This document shows, piece by piece, positions 30,697-41,473 of a stretch of 64,000 bases of DNA (positions are counted from its first letter, which is position 1; every line of letters begins with the position of its first letter). Source of the DNA: Cornus controversa (lineage: Eukaryota > Streptophyta > Magnoliopsida > Cornales > Cornaceae); NCBI GenBank assembly GCA_026545225.1, contig CM048845.1, positions 54,970,033 to 55,034,032 of the forward strand. Direction: 5' to 3'. A program made the translations under genes and the position numbers. The notes under the pieces were generated by a model, which was not told the origin of the DNA, searched no databases, and saw nothing but the letters and a program-made list of their open reading frames with translations.

Positions 30697-32358
30697 ACAT
30701 GTTGCTAGTCCCTTAGCAATACACAACAAGAAAAATAAAACAACTTTCCTCTTTCGTGGGAAATACGATTGCATTTAGCAAATGCAACAAGCCTTTTAAA
30801 CCCCTAGGCATCCCTAGTGGACGAGTGAAGTCTCGTGAGGGTTTAACAGATATGTTACCCACAAACATCAAGTGATAATAATTACACTCAATAAAATTTT
30901 CTCCATTTAATGTGCAACTGGCAAGAATACTTTAATCAATCCACTTCAGTGTGTAATAAAGATCGAAAGATTCAATACTATCCAAAAATCAGAAAATTTC
31001 ATTACTATTATTAACTCAGAGTGTGTGTGTGAATATAGCCTGATAATATAATTCTCAAATTAAAAGCGACTGCAGTCCAGATTTCTTTAGAAAATTAGCT
31101 TTGATCTCAAATCTCACATATGATATTTCACTCAAAATAAAGTTCTCAGAAATTGGCTAATTTTTCACTCAAGTATATATGAGAAGAATAATGTAAACAA
31201 GTGCAAATTATCTCACATATGATTCATCTGAAGGACCGCAAATACATGAAGGAATATGTAGTCTCATGAAAGGGATATCAAACATTAAGAATTTATACCA
31301 CAACACTATAGCTCAGTCATGACTGTTTTAGAACCATACCATCCTTGAGATCAAATAGGGCTTTTACTAGGATGTAATGTTAGGTAAAAAGAGGATAAAG
31401 AGGTGATGGTGAAATTGAAATGTGTATTCGAGAATGCTTGGGAAAAGTCAATTCCTTAGAGCACATTGCATTCAACTTCTTCTTACTTTTGTCAATTAAT
31501 TCTTTTTGTATACACTTCTTCAACAAATCCATACCTTCTTTTCTTCACTTTTCTTTTTCTATTTTTCTTCTTTTTCTTTTTTTTTTCTTTTTTTTTTCTT
31601 TTTTTTTTTATCTATTGATCAAATCGATTCCGAAACACTTTGATAAAAGGGTTATGAAATGAAGGTTAGCTAAAGCTCAACGGGTTCACTAGTGGTATTG
31701 CATTACCAAGAAAAGAAATTTAAAGGCTAAAAAAAAAAGAATATCACAAAAGCTCACTGGGTTAAATCTCCACTTTTATTCTTCGGATTTCTAACATGCA
31801 GTCACTCATCAATTTCAAATTATATCGAAGGGCTATCGTGATAATATTGTTCTGAGTTTTAAAATTCATGAAATTTATTCTAATTAAAAGATAGGATAAA
31901 ATCTATAAAATATACTGAAGCTTCAAGATTTTCAAAAATTATTTGCACATTGAAAATAGAAAAATCAAATCATAGTGTAAAAATTACCAATATATTATTA
32001 TTATTATTATTTTTAAATTTTTTTTTTTTTTTCAAATAAAACATAACAAAACAAAATTGTTCTTCCTTACCCCCAAACTTAAATCACACATTGTCCTCAA
32101 TGTGTAACAAAAACATAAAGTATATGGTAAGTGATAGAACAATATTACCGTGGTGGTAGAAATATCAAAATCTAGTTAAGCATCCATAAGGGTTAGCCAT
32201 CCCCCCAAACTTGGATACAAGAACCTGTCATGCAGAACACAATACATACCAACCAAGGCAACAAAATTAATCGGAACATCCAAAATAAGTTAAACACAAA
32301 TTAAGAACAAAAAATCAAGATTTCATCATTCATCTAAAGTAAGAACATGTTGCTTAAT
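30684..32358 (-). other. Athila 3' untranslated region
   Basis: No gene. It contains PPT-like motifs CCCCCAAACTT at 32070-32080 and 32202-32212, and a long polypyrimidine run at about 31545-31609 (polypurine on the element strand). The plus-strand open frame at 31420-31662 is a by-product of that run. Confidence 0.7.
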
Positions 32359-32952
32359 TTATGAATGACGTAGATAGGAAGAAACAATTGATTGGAACTC
32401 ATCACCATCATCTTGTACGATGTTTGGATCCATAAACTGATTTTGACAATAAGACATGGTGTCAAAATTGTTGCATAAGTCCTGGTTCAGTAGTGGTGCC
32501 ATGTCCACATTTTCAGATGGAACCCAGCTTTGAACATGATTATCTGGTGGATGTGATGAAAAGTTCCCTTCAAAAATATCATTAGGGTTTACACTGGAGG
32601 AGCTAGAAGCAAAGTTTTGAGCTGCCAGGTGACTGAGAGAAACCAGTTGTGCTTGTAGATTGAGAAGTTGCCATTCAAGAGAAAGAATATATGAAACGCA
32701 ACCAAAAATGGGATCGTGAAGCCTAGCTTGAGCTTCATATGCCATAGATAGAACAGCTGTACCACGATGTTCTTCAGGGAGATGAGCAAGGATGTTTGAG
32801 AAGTTGCGATACCCAAAAATTTTATGGATGGCAGCAAAAGTGTCTATACTATCTTCATGGCAAAAATAAGGAGCACAAATGCAATACTTATCACATTTGT
32901 TTCTCAAGAATTTGCAAACACCACAAGGAGTTTTAGACATGTTGGAAAACAC
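32359..32952 (-). CDS. ORF-C: LOB-domain (LBD/AS2) protein carried by Athila
   Basis: 197 codons, ATG at 32952, same strand as gag-pol. The LOB zinc-finger C-block is complete: C10-x2-C13-x6-C20-x3-C24 (PCGVCKFLRNKCDKYC), followed by the APYF motif. The GAS block includes FAAIHKIFGYRNFSNIL, SMAYEAQARLHDP (invariant D80-P81) and FGCV. A leucine-rich helix follows (L92, L96, L99, L103, L106). The C-terminal half is Ser/Asn/Asp-rich and typical of an activation-type tail. LBD proteins are plant-specific nuclear DNA-binding factors. Host LBD genes commonly have an intron in the LOB region; this ORF has none, which fits capture of a spliced transcript. It lies between integrase and PPT, where some Athila elements carry an env-like ORF. 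Domain call sure; function in the element unknown. Confidence 0.88.
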   Translation of the reverse strand: MFSNMSKTPCGVCKFLRNKCDKYCICAPYFCHEDSIDTFAAIHKIFGYRNFSNILAHLPEEHRGTAVLSMAYEAQARLHDPIFGCVSYILSLEWQLLNLQAQLVSLSHLAAQNFASSSSSVNPNDIFEGNFSSHPPDNHVQSWVPSENVDMAPLLNQDLCNNFDTMSYCQNQFMDPNIVQDDGDEFQSIVSSYLRHS

Positions 32953-33310
32953 GAAGAAGAAACACAGATTGCTAATACTTACTCTTTCAAAAAATTTTTT
33001 TTTTTTTGTTTGTTTTTAATCAAACAAATTCTTTTCACTTTTGGGGTAAAAGAGTGTCTCACACATGCATTGTACCTATATTGCACATATTCCAAACATG
33101 CCGCCACACACTTAATGATGTCATTGACAAACAAGCCATCTATGTTTGACAAAATGACCTAACCTAGCTCTAAAAGCGTTGATTGGACAAATTTCGTAAT
33201 TCGAGATGCATAATTGGTGGGCAAATTTTTTATGCATTTGAAGAGCAGATTTTTTTTAATATTGGAACATTGTTGTATCTATCTATCTTCTTCACCACAA
33301 GCTCTCAAAA
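32953..33310. other. Intergenic stretch between ORF-C and ORF-B (head to head)
   Basis: The starts of ORF-C (32952, minus) and ORF-B (33311, plus) face away from each other across 358 bp, so this could hold a bidirectional promoter. The T-rich run at 32991-33017 is followed by AT-rich sequence. Confidence 0.4.
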
Positions 33311-33856
33311 ATGGCTTCCTCTTTTGTTTCCAAAAGTCACTTCGATTTAAATGTGTTGCCGGAGGTGCCATCAACCGATGTTGGGCAGGCAACATTCCTA
33401 TCCTCTATTGATCCTCACCCAGTGGAGGAATCCGTGATGCTGAATGATACAACTGCTACGAGAGCAGCTAAAAATTTGCTAACTCCTCGAGATAAAAGAG
33501 TTTTAGCAAATAGGTCTGACATTATGGCCATTGACGACTCTTTGACTCTCAGCATTCGATCGGCTGCGTCGATTTCAAACATAGGCCAACGTTTGTTAGC
33601 AAGAACAACTGAAGTTCAGATGCTAACAACTAACGTTAAAGTTCTTCAGAAAAGAATTAAGGAGTCTCAGAAAAAAAATAGAGAACTGAAAGCAGAGAAT
33701 AAACAGTTGCGAAAGCTTGTAACTGAGTATTCTAATGAAATGAAGATGAAGCTGGATGAGCTACAGAGTTCCGGTGAGCAGATTCAGGAGAATCATGGGA
33801 GACTCATAGCTATTGTCGAGAAAAATCCTTCTTTTTCTTATTCAAAACAAAATTAA
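33311..33856 (+). CDS. ORF-B: antisense coiled-coil protein with DLNxxP motif, carried by Athila
   Basis: 181 codons on the plus strand, opposite to gag-pol, ATG at 33311. The N-terminus reads SHFDLNVLPEVP; DLNVLP (residues 12-17) fits the DLNxxP form of the plant EAR repression motif. Residues about 95-165 are a charged heptad-rich helix (VLQKRIKESQKKNRELKAEN, KQLRKLVTE), a probable coiled coil for self-association. No catalytic motif, signal peptide or membrane segment is seen. The ATG lies about 75 bp past a CT/T-rich stretch. I do not recognise the family. A role as a repressor or adaptor is only an inference from motif. Antisense extra ORFs are known in Tat-lineage elements but this is an Athila-type element. 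Confidence 0.6.
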   Translation: MASSFVSKSHFDLNVLPEVPSTDVGQATFLSSIDPHPVEESVMLNDTTATRAAKNLLTPRDKRVLANRSDIMAIDDSLTLSIRSAASISNIGQRLLARTTEVQMLTTNVKVLQKRIKESQKKNRELKAENKQLRKLVTEYSNEMKMKLDELQSSGEQIQENHGRLIAIVEKNPSFSYSKQN

Positions 33857-34416
33857 TGTCAGCCTATTGAAAGTCAGTGTTAAAATCAATGGCACATGTA
33901 TTGCTGGCTTTTGAAATATTTATGAAAAATGTCATGCTCAATTCTTTTCTTTTTTTTTTTATTTTTTATTTTTATTTTAAAAAATTAATCTTCACCGGTA
34001 CTACTTTTCTCTCATTCTCTGAACTGGTGGTTCCCAATTTTTCAAGATGTGTATGTGATAAGATATTGATTATCCAGACACGCTAACGTATAGAGTACAA
34101 AGGGGTTGCCTTTCTTTATTAAAGTCATACTGTGTTGAAGCAATCTCGACAGTACTGGGTATCGAAACCAGACTTTAATAAACGGAAATCATCAACTTTA
34201 TCAATCATATCACAAATTATAGAATTGGTACTACATACATAGTCAGAGAATGGGTGGCTATGCTAGACTGTTATGAATTCTATGTTTTTTTTTTTTTTTT
34301 TTATCAGAATGAAAAAAAAAAATTTAGAACAGACATTAACACAAAATTAAAATTTTCAAAATAAAAGAAAGATACATAAGAAAAGGTGGACAAGAATGAC
34401 AAAAGTAAATGAGTTA
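33857..34416. other. Athila spacer between ORF-A and ORF-B
   Basis: Noncoding by inspection, with homopolymer T tracts near 33945-33975 and 34285-34302. Confidence 0.5.
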
Positions 34417-34427
34417 CCCCCAAACTT
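34417..34427 (-). other. PPT-like motif 1 (after ORF-A)
   Basis: Plus-strand CCCCCAAACTT; minus-strand AAGTTTGGGGG. The same core forms the true PPT beside the 3' LTR at 30686-30696. Confidence 0.55.
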
Positions 34428-34475
34428 GATCCTAAGTAACGACAAGAATACATATCATCCCAAGTTAGGGTCTTC

Positions 34476-34793
34476 CTATCGAGGTGGATCTTTTCCATAC
34501 AACCGAGCACGATCTTGGTAAGAACGAGGAGTACAGTAATAAACCATGAATGGTCGGCCATAATCGCTCAATGGTTGCAATCCGGGGCAGGTTTCAGAGA
34601 GACAACTCTTACACCATCCCAAACGCTTGGCTTTACGTCTACGAGCAAATGATGACTTTCCATTAAATGCACTCGTCCTTGCAAGGATGTCTTCTTGAAG
34701 GTGCAATGGAAGTTTATCCCATAAAGAAGTCACTTTGATTTTTGGACGCCAAACCAAATTGACTTTTCTATCATTGGTGGACGATGGATCCAT
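34476..34793 (-). CDS. ORF-A: unknown basic Cys-containing protein carried by Athila
   Basis: 105 codons, ATG at 34793, on the element's coding strand, about 0.4 kb after pol. Visible features: an acidic/amphipathic segment LPLHLQEDILART, a basic NLS-like cluster ARRRKAKR (residues about 51-58), and a possible metal site GWCKSCLSETCPG (Cys at about 61, 64 and 69). The C-terminus is basic (RSYQDRARLYGKDPPR). There is no signal peptide or membrane segment. I do not recognise a family and assign no function. The frame is intact in a young element. It could be a captured host fragment or a diverged remnant of the Athila 3' ORF. Confidence 0.55.
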   Translation of the reverse strand: MDPSSTNDRKVNLVWRPKIKVTSLWDKLPLHLQEDILARTSAFNGKSSFARRRKAKRLGWCKSCLSETCPGLQPLSDYGRPFMVYYCTPRSYQDRARLYGKDPPR

Positions 34794-34799
34794 GAAAAA

Positions 34800-35206
34800 T
34801 CTGTAAATAAAAAAATTTGGGGCTAAAGCAATCTGTTGCCTATAGTAATAATACTACTATTGTATCTTATCACCAAAAGAAAAGAAAATGCAAAATTTAT
34901 AAAAATGACTCTTTTAACGTCAGATTGTCAAGACGTGTTGAATACACCATTTCTGGTCAAGCTTCCTTCAACAATGGATAGCTGCTGGTTATGCCGTTCC
35001 AGCTCGTCGATTGCTATTTGCTACCACTCGTGCAAAAGGGAAACATATAAAGCTAGGTAGGCCATTTCCTAATGCTAAGTTGGGTTCAGGTCCCTAATGG
35101 CTCGCATATACAACCAATTCCTGGAATCTCATCTTTATACTCCTCGCCAAGCAAAAGGAGTGAATGACCCAAGTTTAACGTCTAGGGTAGACATGATGAT
35201 GCATCT
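34800..35206 (-). other. Spacer between integrase and ORF-A
   Basis: No coding region recognised. It lies downstream of the pol stop in element order. Confidence 0.5.
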
Positions 35207-36546
35207 CTAGTCAAAATAAATAGGATCTGTCAAGTTAACGGATTCAACATCTTCTGCTTGTACAGTATCTTCTACATAAAGCTTCAATCTTTGACCATTG
35301 ACCTTGAAAAGATTATCATTCTTAGGATCTTGAAGTTCCACAGCTCCATAGGGAAAAACAGATGAAATTATGAAAGGACCATCCCAACGTGAACGAAGCT
35401 TTCCAGGAAAGAGGTTTAATCTAGAATTGAACAACCAAACTTTCTGTCCTGGAACAAAGGTTTTATTCACAATATTTTTATCATGAAATGCCTTCATTTT
35501 AGCTTTATAAATTTTGGCACTTTCATAAGCATCATTTCTCATCTCTTCAAGTTCATTCAATTGGAGTTTTCGGGTTGAGCCAGCCATTTTCATGTCAAAA
35601 TTGAATTTCTTAATGGCCCAAAGAGCTTTGTGTTCTAATTCAACTGGGAGATGGCAAGCTTTCCCGTAAACAAGACGGTAAGGGGTCATTCCAATGGGAG
35701 TTTTAAAGGCAGTTCAATAGGCCCAAAGTGCATCATTTAGTCTTAAAGACCAATCTTTTCTGTCCGGCCTAACCGTTTTTTCAAGAATATGCTTTATTTC
35801 CCTATTAGATACTTCAACTTGTCCACTTGTCTGAGGATGGTAAGGTGTAGCTATTTTATGAGTAACAGAGTATTTGATGAGCAAGGTTTGAAGAAACCTA
35901 TTACAAAAATGTTTACCTCCATCACTTATTATTGCTCTCGGTGTACCAAAATGAGTAAAAATGTTAGTTTGAATAAACTTAATCACAACTTTGTGATCAT
36001 TCGATTTGGTGGCAACCGCTTCAATCCATTTAGATACATAATCTACGGCCAACAATATGTACTCACATCCAAATGATGGTGGAAATGGTCCCATGAAATC
36101 TATACCCCATACATCAAAGATTTCAACAATTAAAATGGGATTTAAAGGCATCATGTCTTTCCTAGACATTGATCCTAATTTCTGACATCGCTCACAAGCT
36201 CGACAAAAATTATAAGAATCCCGAAATAATGATGGCCAAAATAATCCACTTTGTAAAACCTTTTGAGAGGTCTTTTTAGCACTGAAATGTCCTCCACATG
36301 CTAAGGTGTGACAAAAAGTAAGAATACTTTGCAACTCACTTTCAGGGACACAACGACGGATTATTTGGTCTGGACAGTATTTGAACAATTCAGGATCATC
36401 CCAGAAATACCTCCTTATTTGGGAAAAGAATCGATCTTTTTCTTGTTTGGTCCAATTCAAAGGAATTTTACCTATTGCTAAGTAATTCACAATGTCAGCA
36501 AACCAAGGTACTTTCTCATCAGTAATTATCAATAGCTGCTCATCAG
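35207..36546 (-). pseudogene. Athila integrase (full copy, frameshift plus stop)
   Basis: The zinc-binding HHCC region reads [14 protein letters not shown] then [11 protein letters not shown]. The DDE core residues are in [21 protein letters not shown] and [15 protein letters not shown] at 35714-35716 follows LWAY where relatives read an Arg codon; the rest ([15 protein letters not shown] to LTDPIYFD) is open to 35207 and includes the C-terminal domain ([20 protein letters not shown]). It follows RNase H in a shifted frame. Confidence 0.9.
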
Positions 36547-39500
36547 GAAGGAATCATGAACTGGGATGGAATCAGAGGATTTAATAATAATACAAGAAAG
36601 ATGATCGGCTACTACATTCTCAGAACCTTTCTTGTCTCGTATTTCAAAATCAAACTCTTGAAGCAAGAGTATCCATCTAATCAAACGGGGCTTGGTTTCT
36701 TTCTTGGCTAGCAAATGCTTTAAAGCAGCATGATCAGAATACACAACTACCTTGGATCCTAACAGATATGATCGAAATTTATCCAAGGCAAACACGACGG
36801 CCAGTAATTCCTTCTCAGTTGTGGTATAATTCAACTGAGCATCTGAGAGGGTTTTACTAGCGTAGTAGATAACATGAGGAAGTTTATCTACACGTTGTCC
36901 TAGGACAGCTCCCATAGCATATTCGGATGCATCACACATGATCTCAAATGGTAAAGACCAATCAGGAGGTTTCATAATCGGGGTAGAGGCTAGAAGAGAA
37001 CGGAGCTTTTCAAAAGCTTCAAGACATGTTTTATCAAAGTTGAAAGGAGTATCTTTGGCAAGTAAATTGCACAATGGTTTAGCTATCTTGCTAAAGTCTT
37101 TGATAAATCGACGATAAAATCCTGCATGTCCAAGGAATGATCTAATTTGCCTCACTGATGTAGGTGGTGGAAGATTAGAAATGAGTTCAACCTTGGCTCT
37201 ATCTACTTCAATTCCTCTTTTTGACACAATGTGTCCTAATACAATTCCTTCTTTTACCATGAAATGACTCTTCTCCCAACTCAAGATCAAATTTGTCTCT
37301 TTACAACGCTGAAGAACAATTGACAAATTTTGGAGACATTTTTCAAAAGAAGCTCCAAAGACTGAAAAGTCATCCATAAAAACTTCAAGAAATTTTTCCA
37401 CCATGTCCGAAAAAATAGACATCATACACCTTTGAAATGTTGCAGGTGCATTACATAACCCAAAGGGCATGCGTCTATAAGCAAATGTTCCAAATGGACA
37501 TGTGAAGGTTGTCTTCTCTTGATCCTTTGGATCGACAGCTACTTGATTATAGCCAGAATATCCATCTAGAAAACAAAAGTAACTCTGACCAGCGAGACGT
37601 TCTAGGATTTGATCAATAAATGGTAAGGGAAAATGATCCTTCCTAGTTGTAGAGTTGAGTTTTCTGTAATCAATGCACACACGCCAACCAGTTGTTGTAC
37701 GTTGCGGAATTAATTCTCCAGTCGAATTCTCAACTACGGTGATTCCAGACTTCTTAGGTACCACTTGAATGGGGCTCACCCATTTGCTATCAGAGATGGG
37801 ATAGATGATTCCTGCATCTAACAACTTGACTACTTCCTTCATAACAACTTCTTTCATATTTGGATTCAATCTTCTTTGTACCTCACGAGATGGTTTAGCA
37901 TTATCCTCCAGATGAATGCGATGCATACAAATAGAAGGATCAATTCCTTTTAAATCAGCTACAGTCCATCCAATCGCCTCTTTGTGCAGTCGAAGTACAG
38001 TCAACAAACTACTTTCTTGGTCCTTTGTCAGGTCCGAAGCAATGATAACTGGAAGAGTTTCATTAGAACCTAAGAAAACGTACTTTAGCTTATCCGGAAG
38101 TGGTTTGAGCTCTAATTTGGGTGGGGATTCAAGGGATGGAATTGAAGGAGTACTAGACAATAACGGAAGTGGCTCCTTTGACATTTTCCATGGTGAAAAG
38201 TCCATGATAGTATCAATCTCAAATGCAGAATTGACTTCACTATTTTCGATGTCATATCCTTCAAAATCATAGTGAGTCAAGAATGCCTCTAAAGGGTCTT
38301 TCGATAAAAAGGATGAAAGTGAATCTTCAACCATTTCATCAATGATGTCAAGGGAGAAGCATTCTTTTGCATCTGACGGATGTTGTGAAGCATTGAAGAC
38401 ATTCAATCTTACATTCATGTTCCCAAAAGATATATCCATAACCCCTGTTCTGCAATTTATGCATGCATTAGCCGTGGCTAAGAAAGGTCGACCAAGGATT
38501 ATAGGTACATATTTTTTTGGATTTTGGACGGGTTCGGTGTCAAGGACAATGAAATCGACTGGAAAGTAGAACTTGTCTACTTTGATGAGAACATCCTCAA
38601 TGATTCCTCGAGGTTGCTTAACCGATCTATCTGCAAGTTGTAGGACAATTGGAGTTGGTTTAAGCTCTCCTAAGCCTAACTGCGAGTATACTGAGTAAGG
38701 AAGTAGATTAACACTAGCACCTAAATCAAGTAGGGCTTTTCCAATTTCATAGTTTCCAATGACACACGAGATTGTAGGAGCACCAGGGTCCTTGAATTTT
38801 GGAGGTGTGTTATACAGCAGTATGGAACTAACTTGCTCAGTGAGAAGAATTTTCTTTGGAACATGACTCCTTGATTTTCTCTTCTGTGTACACAAGTCCT
38901 TGAGAAATTTAGAATATGAAGGAATTTGTTTGATTGCATCAAGAAGAGGAAGATTAATCTTAACTTGCTTGAAAACTTCCATCATGTCCTGGATCTTTTC
39001 TCCTTGCTTTCCATAACAGTATGGTTCTTTGAGACGTTCAGGATATGGAGCTTTGAGCTCATATCTCGTCTCAAGAATGGGAATAGGTGAAGAAAGAACT
39101 TCATTCCTGACTTCTTTGTCCTTTGACAATTGTTTCACCAAATCTTTTGGATTTTGGGGCAAATTATTTGGATTTTTAGGGATTTCTTTTGAAACTTTTG
39201 GAATCTCATTTTTCTTCTCTTCCTTTTTCTCAATCTTGTTATCTATCTCCTTCCCACTCCTAAGGGTCATGATGGCTTGGACATGCTCATCATGAGAGGA
39301 ACTAGATGCATTCTCATCAATCATGTATTGTCCTTTTGGTTTAGGATTGACCACTGGCTGACTTGGAAGTTTTCCCTCCTCTCTTCTATTCAAAGAATTA
39401 GCTATTTGCCCGATTTGGGATTCTAACTTAGAAATGGATTGAGAATGGGAATGTAGCAATTGAGTATTTGACTCAAGATTGCTCAATGCAGCCAACACCT

Positions 39501-40128
39501 TGTCTTCAAAAGCTGAATGCCTAGGAAGTGGAGTTGTTTGGTTCTGGTGTTGTTGAGAAGGTTGGTAATTGGATGAGGGATTGAAAGGATGACTATTGGA
39601 CGCAAAATTGGACTGTATGGGTTGTCCAATAGGTTGAGGATTTGAATTTCCCGTGGCTTGGGGTCTCCATGAAAAATTAGGATGATTTCTCCATCCCGGG
39701 TTATAGGTATTGGAATATGGATTATTCCCTGGTCTAGAGAAAGTAGCATTCACTTGTTCTTGCCCAAGTTCAGAAAATTGGCCAATGATTTGACAATCTT
39801 TGGCATGATGTGATGGACTAGAACAAAATGAACACAACTCAGGTGGCACAGATGACTGAGTAGGAGGTGCTTGATTTGCTGCCATCAATTGATCCAGCTT
39901 CTTTGACAATGCATCCACTTTAATAGACACATCTACTGAATTGCCTACTTCAAAGAGACCTTTGACCTTAGAACGACTAGATGAAGCATGATGCATCGAA
40001 TTTTCACTAAGATTCTCAAAAAGTTTCCAAGCTTCACTTTCACTCTTTAGCATGAATGTTCCACCACAAGAGGCATCAACCATTTGTCTATGTGGTTCAG
40101 TTAATCCATCATAGAAACATTGCACCAA
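36529..40128 (-). pseudogene. Athila gag C-part, protease, RT and RNase H (full copy)
   Basis: 1199 codons, in the same frame as the upstream gag after the TAA. The CCHC knuckle is at residues 99-112 (CSFC...H....C), the protease active site DLGA at 468-471, RT from about 740 with FLDGYSG (D855) and FMDD (917-920), and RNase H with D1066, E1107 and D1132. The frame ends early at [10 protein letters not shown], because one base is missing at about 36546 compared with the other copy. The integrase continues in the next frame. Confidence 0.9.
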
Positions 40129-40803
40129 TTACCATTTTGGGACAGCATGATGAGGACACTTCCTAAGAAGATCTTTCAATCTCTCCCAAGTTTCATAGAA
40201 ATGTTCTCCTTCACTTTGTGCAAATCCAGTGATAGATTTTCTAATTTGATTGGTTTTTCCTATAGGAAAGTACTTCTGGAGGAACTCTTGTTGTAATTGT
40301 GTCCAAGAAGTAATCGTGTTATTTTCTAAGGATTTCAACCAATGCTTAGCTTTGTCTTTCAAAGAGAATGGAAAAAGTTGCATCCTTAAGGCATCTTCAG
40401 TAAAACCTTGCATCCTTAGGGTAGAGCAAATTTCAAGAAATTCATCAAGGTGCCTATATGGATCTTCATTATTAAGTCCATAAAAAGATGGTAACATTTG
40501 GATAACACTGGACTTAATTTCATAATAGGTGGCTGTTACATTTGGTAATTGAATTCCTGAAGGAAAGTTGTATGTGGTAGGAATGTAATGATCCCGAAGG
40601 AGCATTGGTCTTTCCTCAACCATTATGGGTGGTACAACTTCTTCTACAATTACTGGTCTTACACCATCTTCTGCCATGTTTTCAATTGAAGATTCTCTAG
40701 GTAAATTAAAGTCCCTTACAGTTCCTTTAAGATGCCTAAGAGTTCTTTCAAGATTAGGATCTAATGGAAGTAATGGTAGTGATAACGAACGGCGACCAAA
40801 CAT
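40129..40803 (-). pseudogene. Athila gag, N-terminal part (full copy)
   Basis: 224 codons ending in the shared in-frame TAA (KW-stop-LVQ). The gag capsid region carries YYEIKSSVIQMLPSFYG, YRHLDEFLEIC and KHWLKSLENN. The product would be a capsid-like protein for virus-like particles in the cytoplasm, but it lacks the zinc knuckle unless the stop is read through. Confidence 0.85.
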
Positions 40804-41450
40804 AAACTAACAAACAAAATAAGAAATTAATCACACAAAAACAACCAGAAAAAAAAAAAATTTTATTTATTTATTTATTAAAAACTACTTCTCTTTGGAT
40901 TTTACAATTAATAGATTACCGATTAAGAGCCTTTAAAACGAGAACAAAGTAGTACATATGAAAGGAGGAGAAGCACTAGGCTTGCTTAATGACGGAACAT
41001 CCAAGCTTTCATATTAACTATCCTTCGCCACTCAAATTAAAGGGTACTCACCGGAGTGACTAAAAATTGAGTCCTTCGGAGAAGAAAATCTTTTTTTTTT
41101 TTTTAAAAAAAAATGAAAATAGTAGTAATACTCAAACAAACACACTAAATATAACGGCAAGAAAACAAGTAAACAATGTAAATTGCAAAACTTACCCGAT
41201 GTCCTTGAAAGATCAACTCTCAAGGGTGCCGACGTTGAACATGAGATTTGACAATTCACAAAAACAAACAAAACAAATATATACTAAAAAAAAATTTAAA
41301 ATAATGTAAAATACAAGACTTACCCACTTTCTTTTGAAAGATCAACTCTCAAAGCTTGTAGCAACTCTTGTACCTTCACACTTAACAAACAAATTATATA
41401 CCAAAATATTTACAAATCCTAACTATAATCAAACAAGATTTAATCAGCAT
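40804..41450 (-). promoter_or_regulatory. Athila 5' leader (full copy)
   Basis: The same repeated donor-like motif as the other copy: TTGAGAGTTGATCTTTC followed by GGGTAAGT, near 41190-41225 and 41320-41350. It differs from the other copy only in A/T homopolymer lengths. Confidence 0.6.
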
Positions 41451-41468
41451 TCCCCGGCAACGGCGCCA
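41451..41468 (-). other. Athila primer-binding site (full copy)
   Basis: Minus-strand TGGCGCCGTTGCCGGGGA, five bases inside the 5' LTR. Confidence 0.92.
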
Positions 41469-41473
41469 AAAAT

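Noticed and set aside
31420..31662. 80-codon plus-strand frame with poly-Phe tail
   Set aside because: It follows from the long T-rich tract in the Athila 3' UTR.
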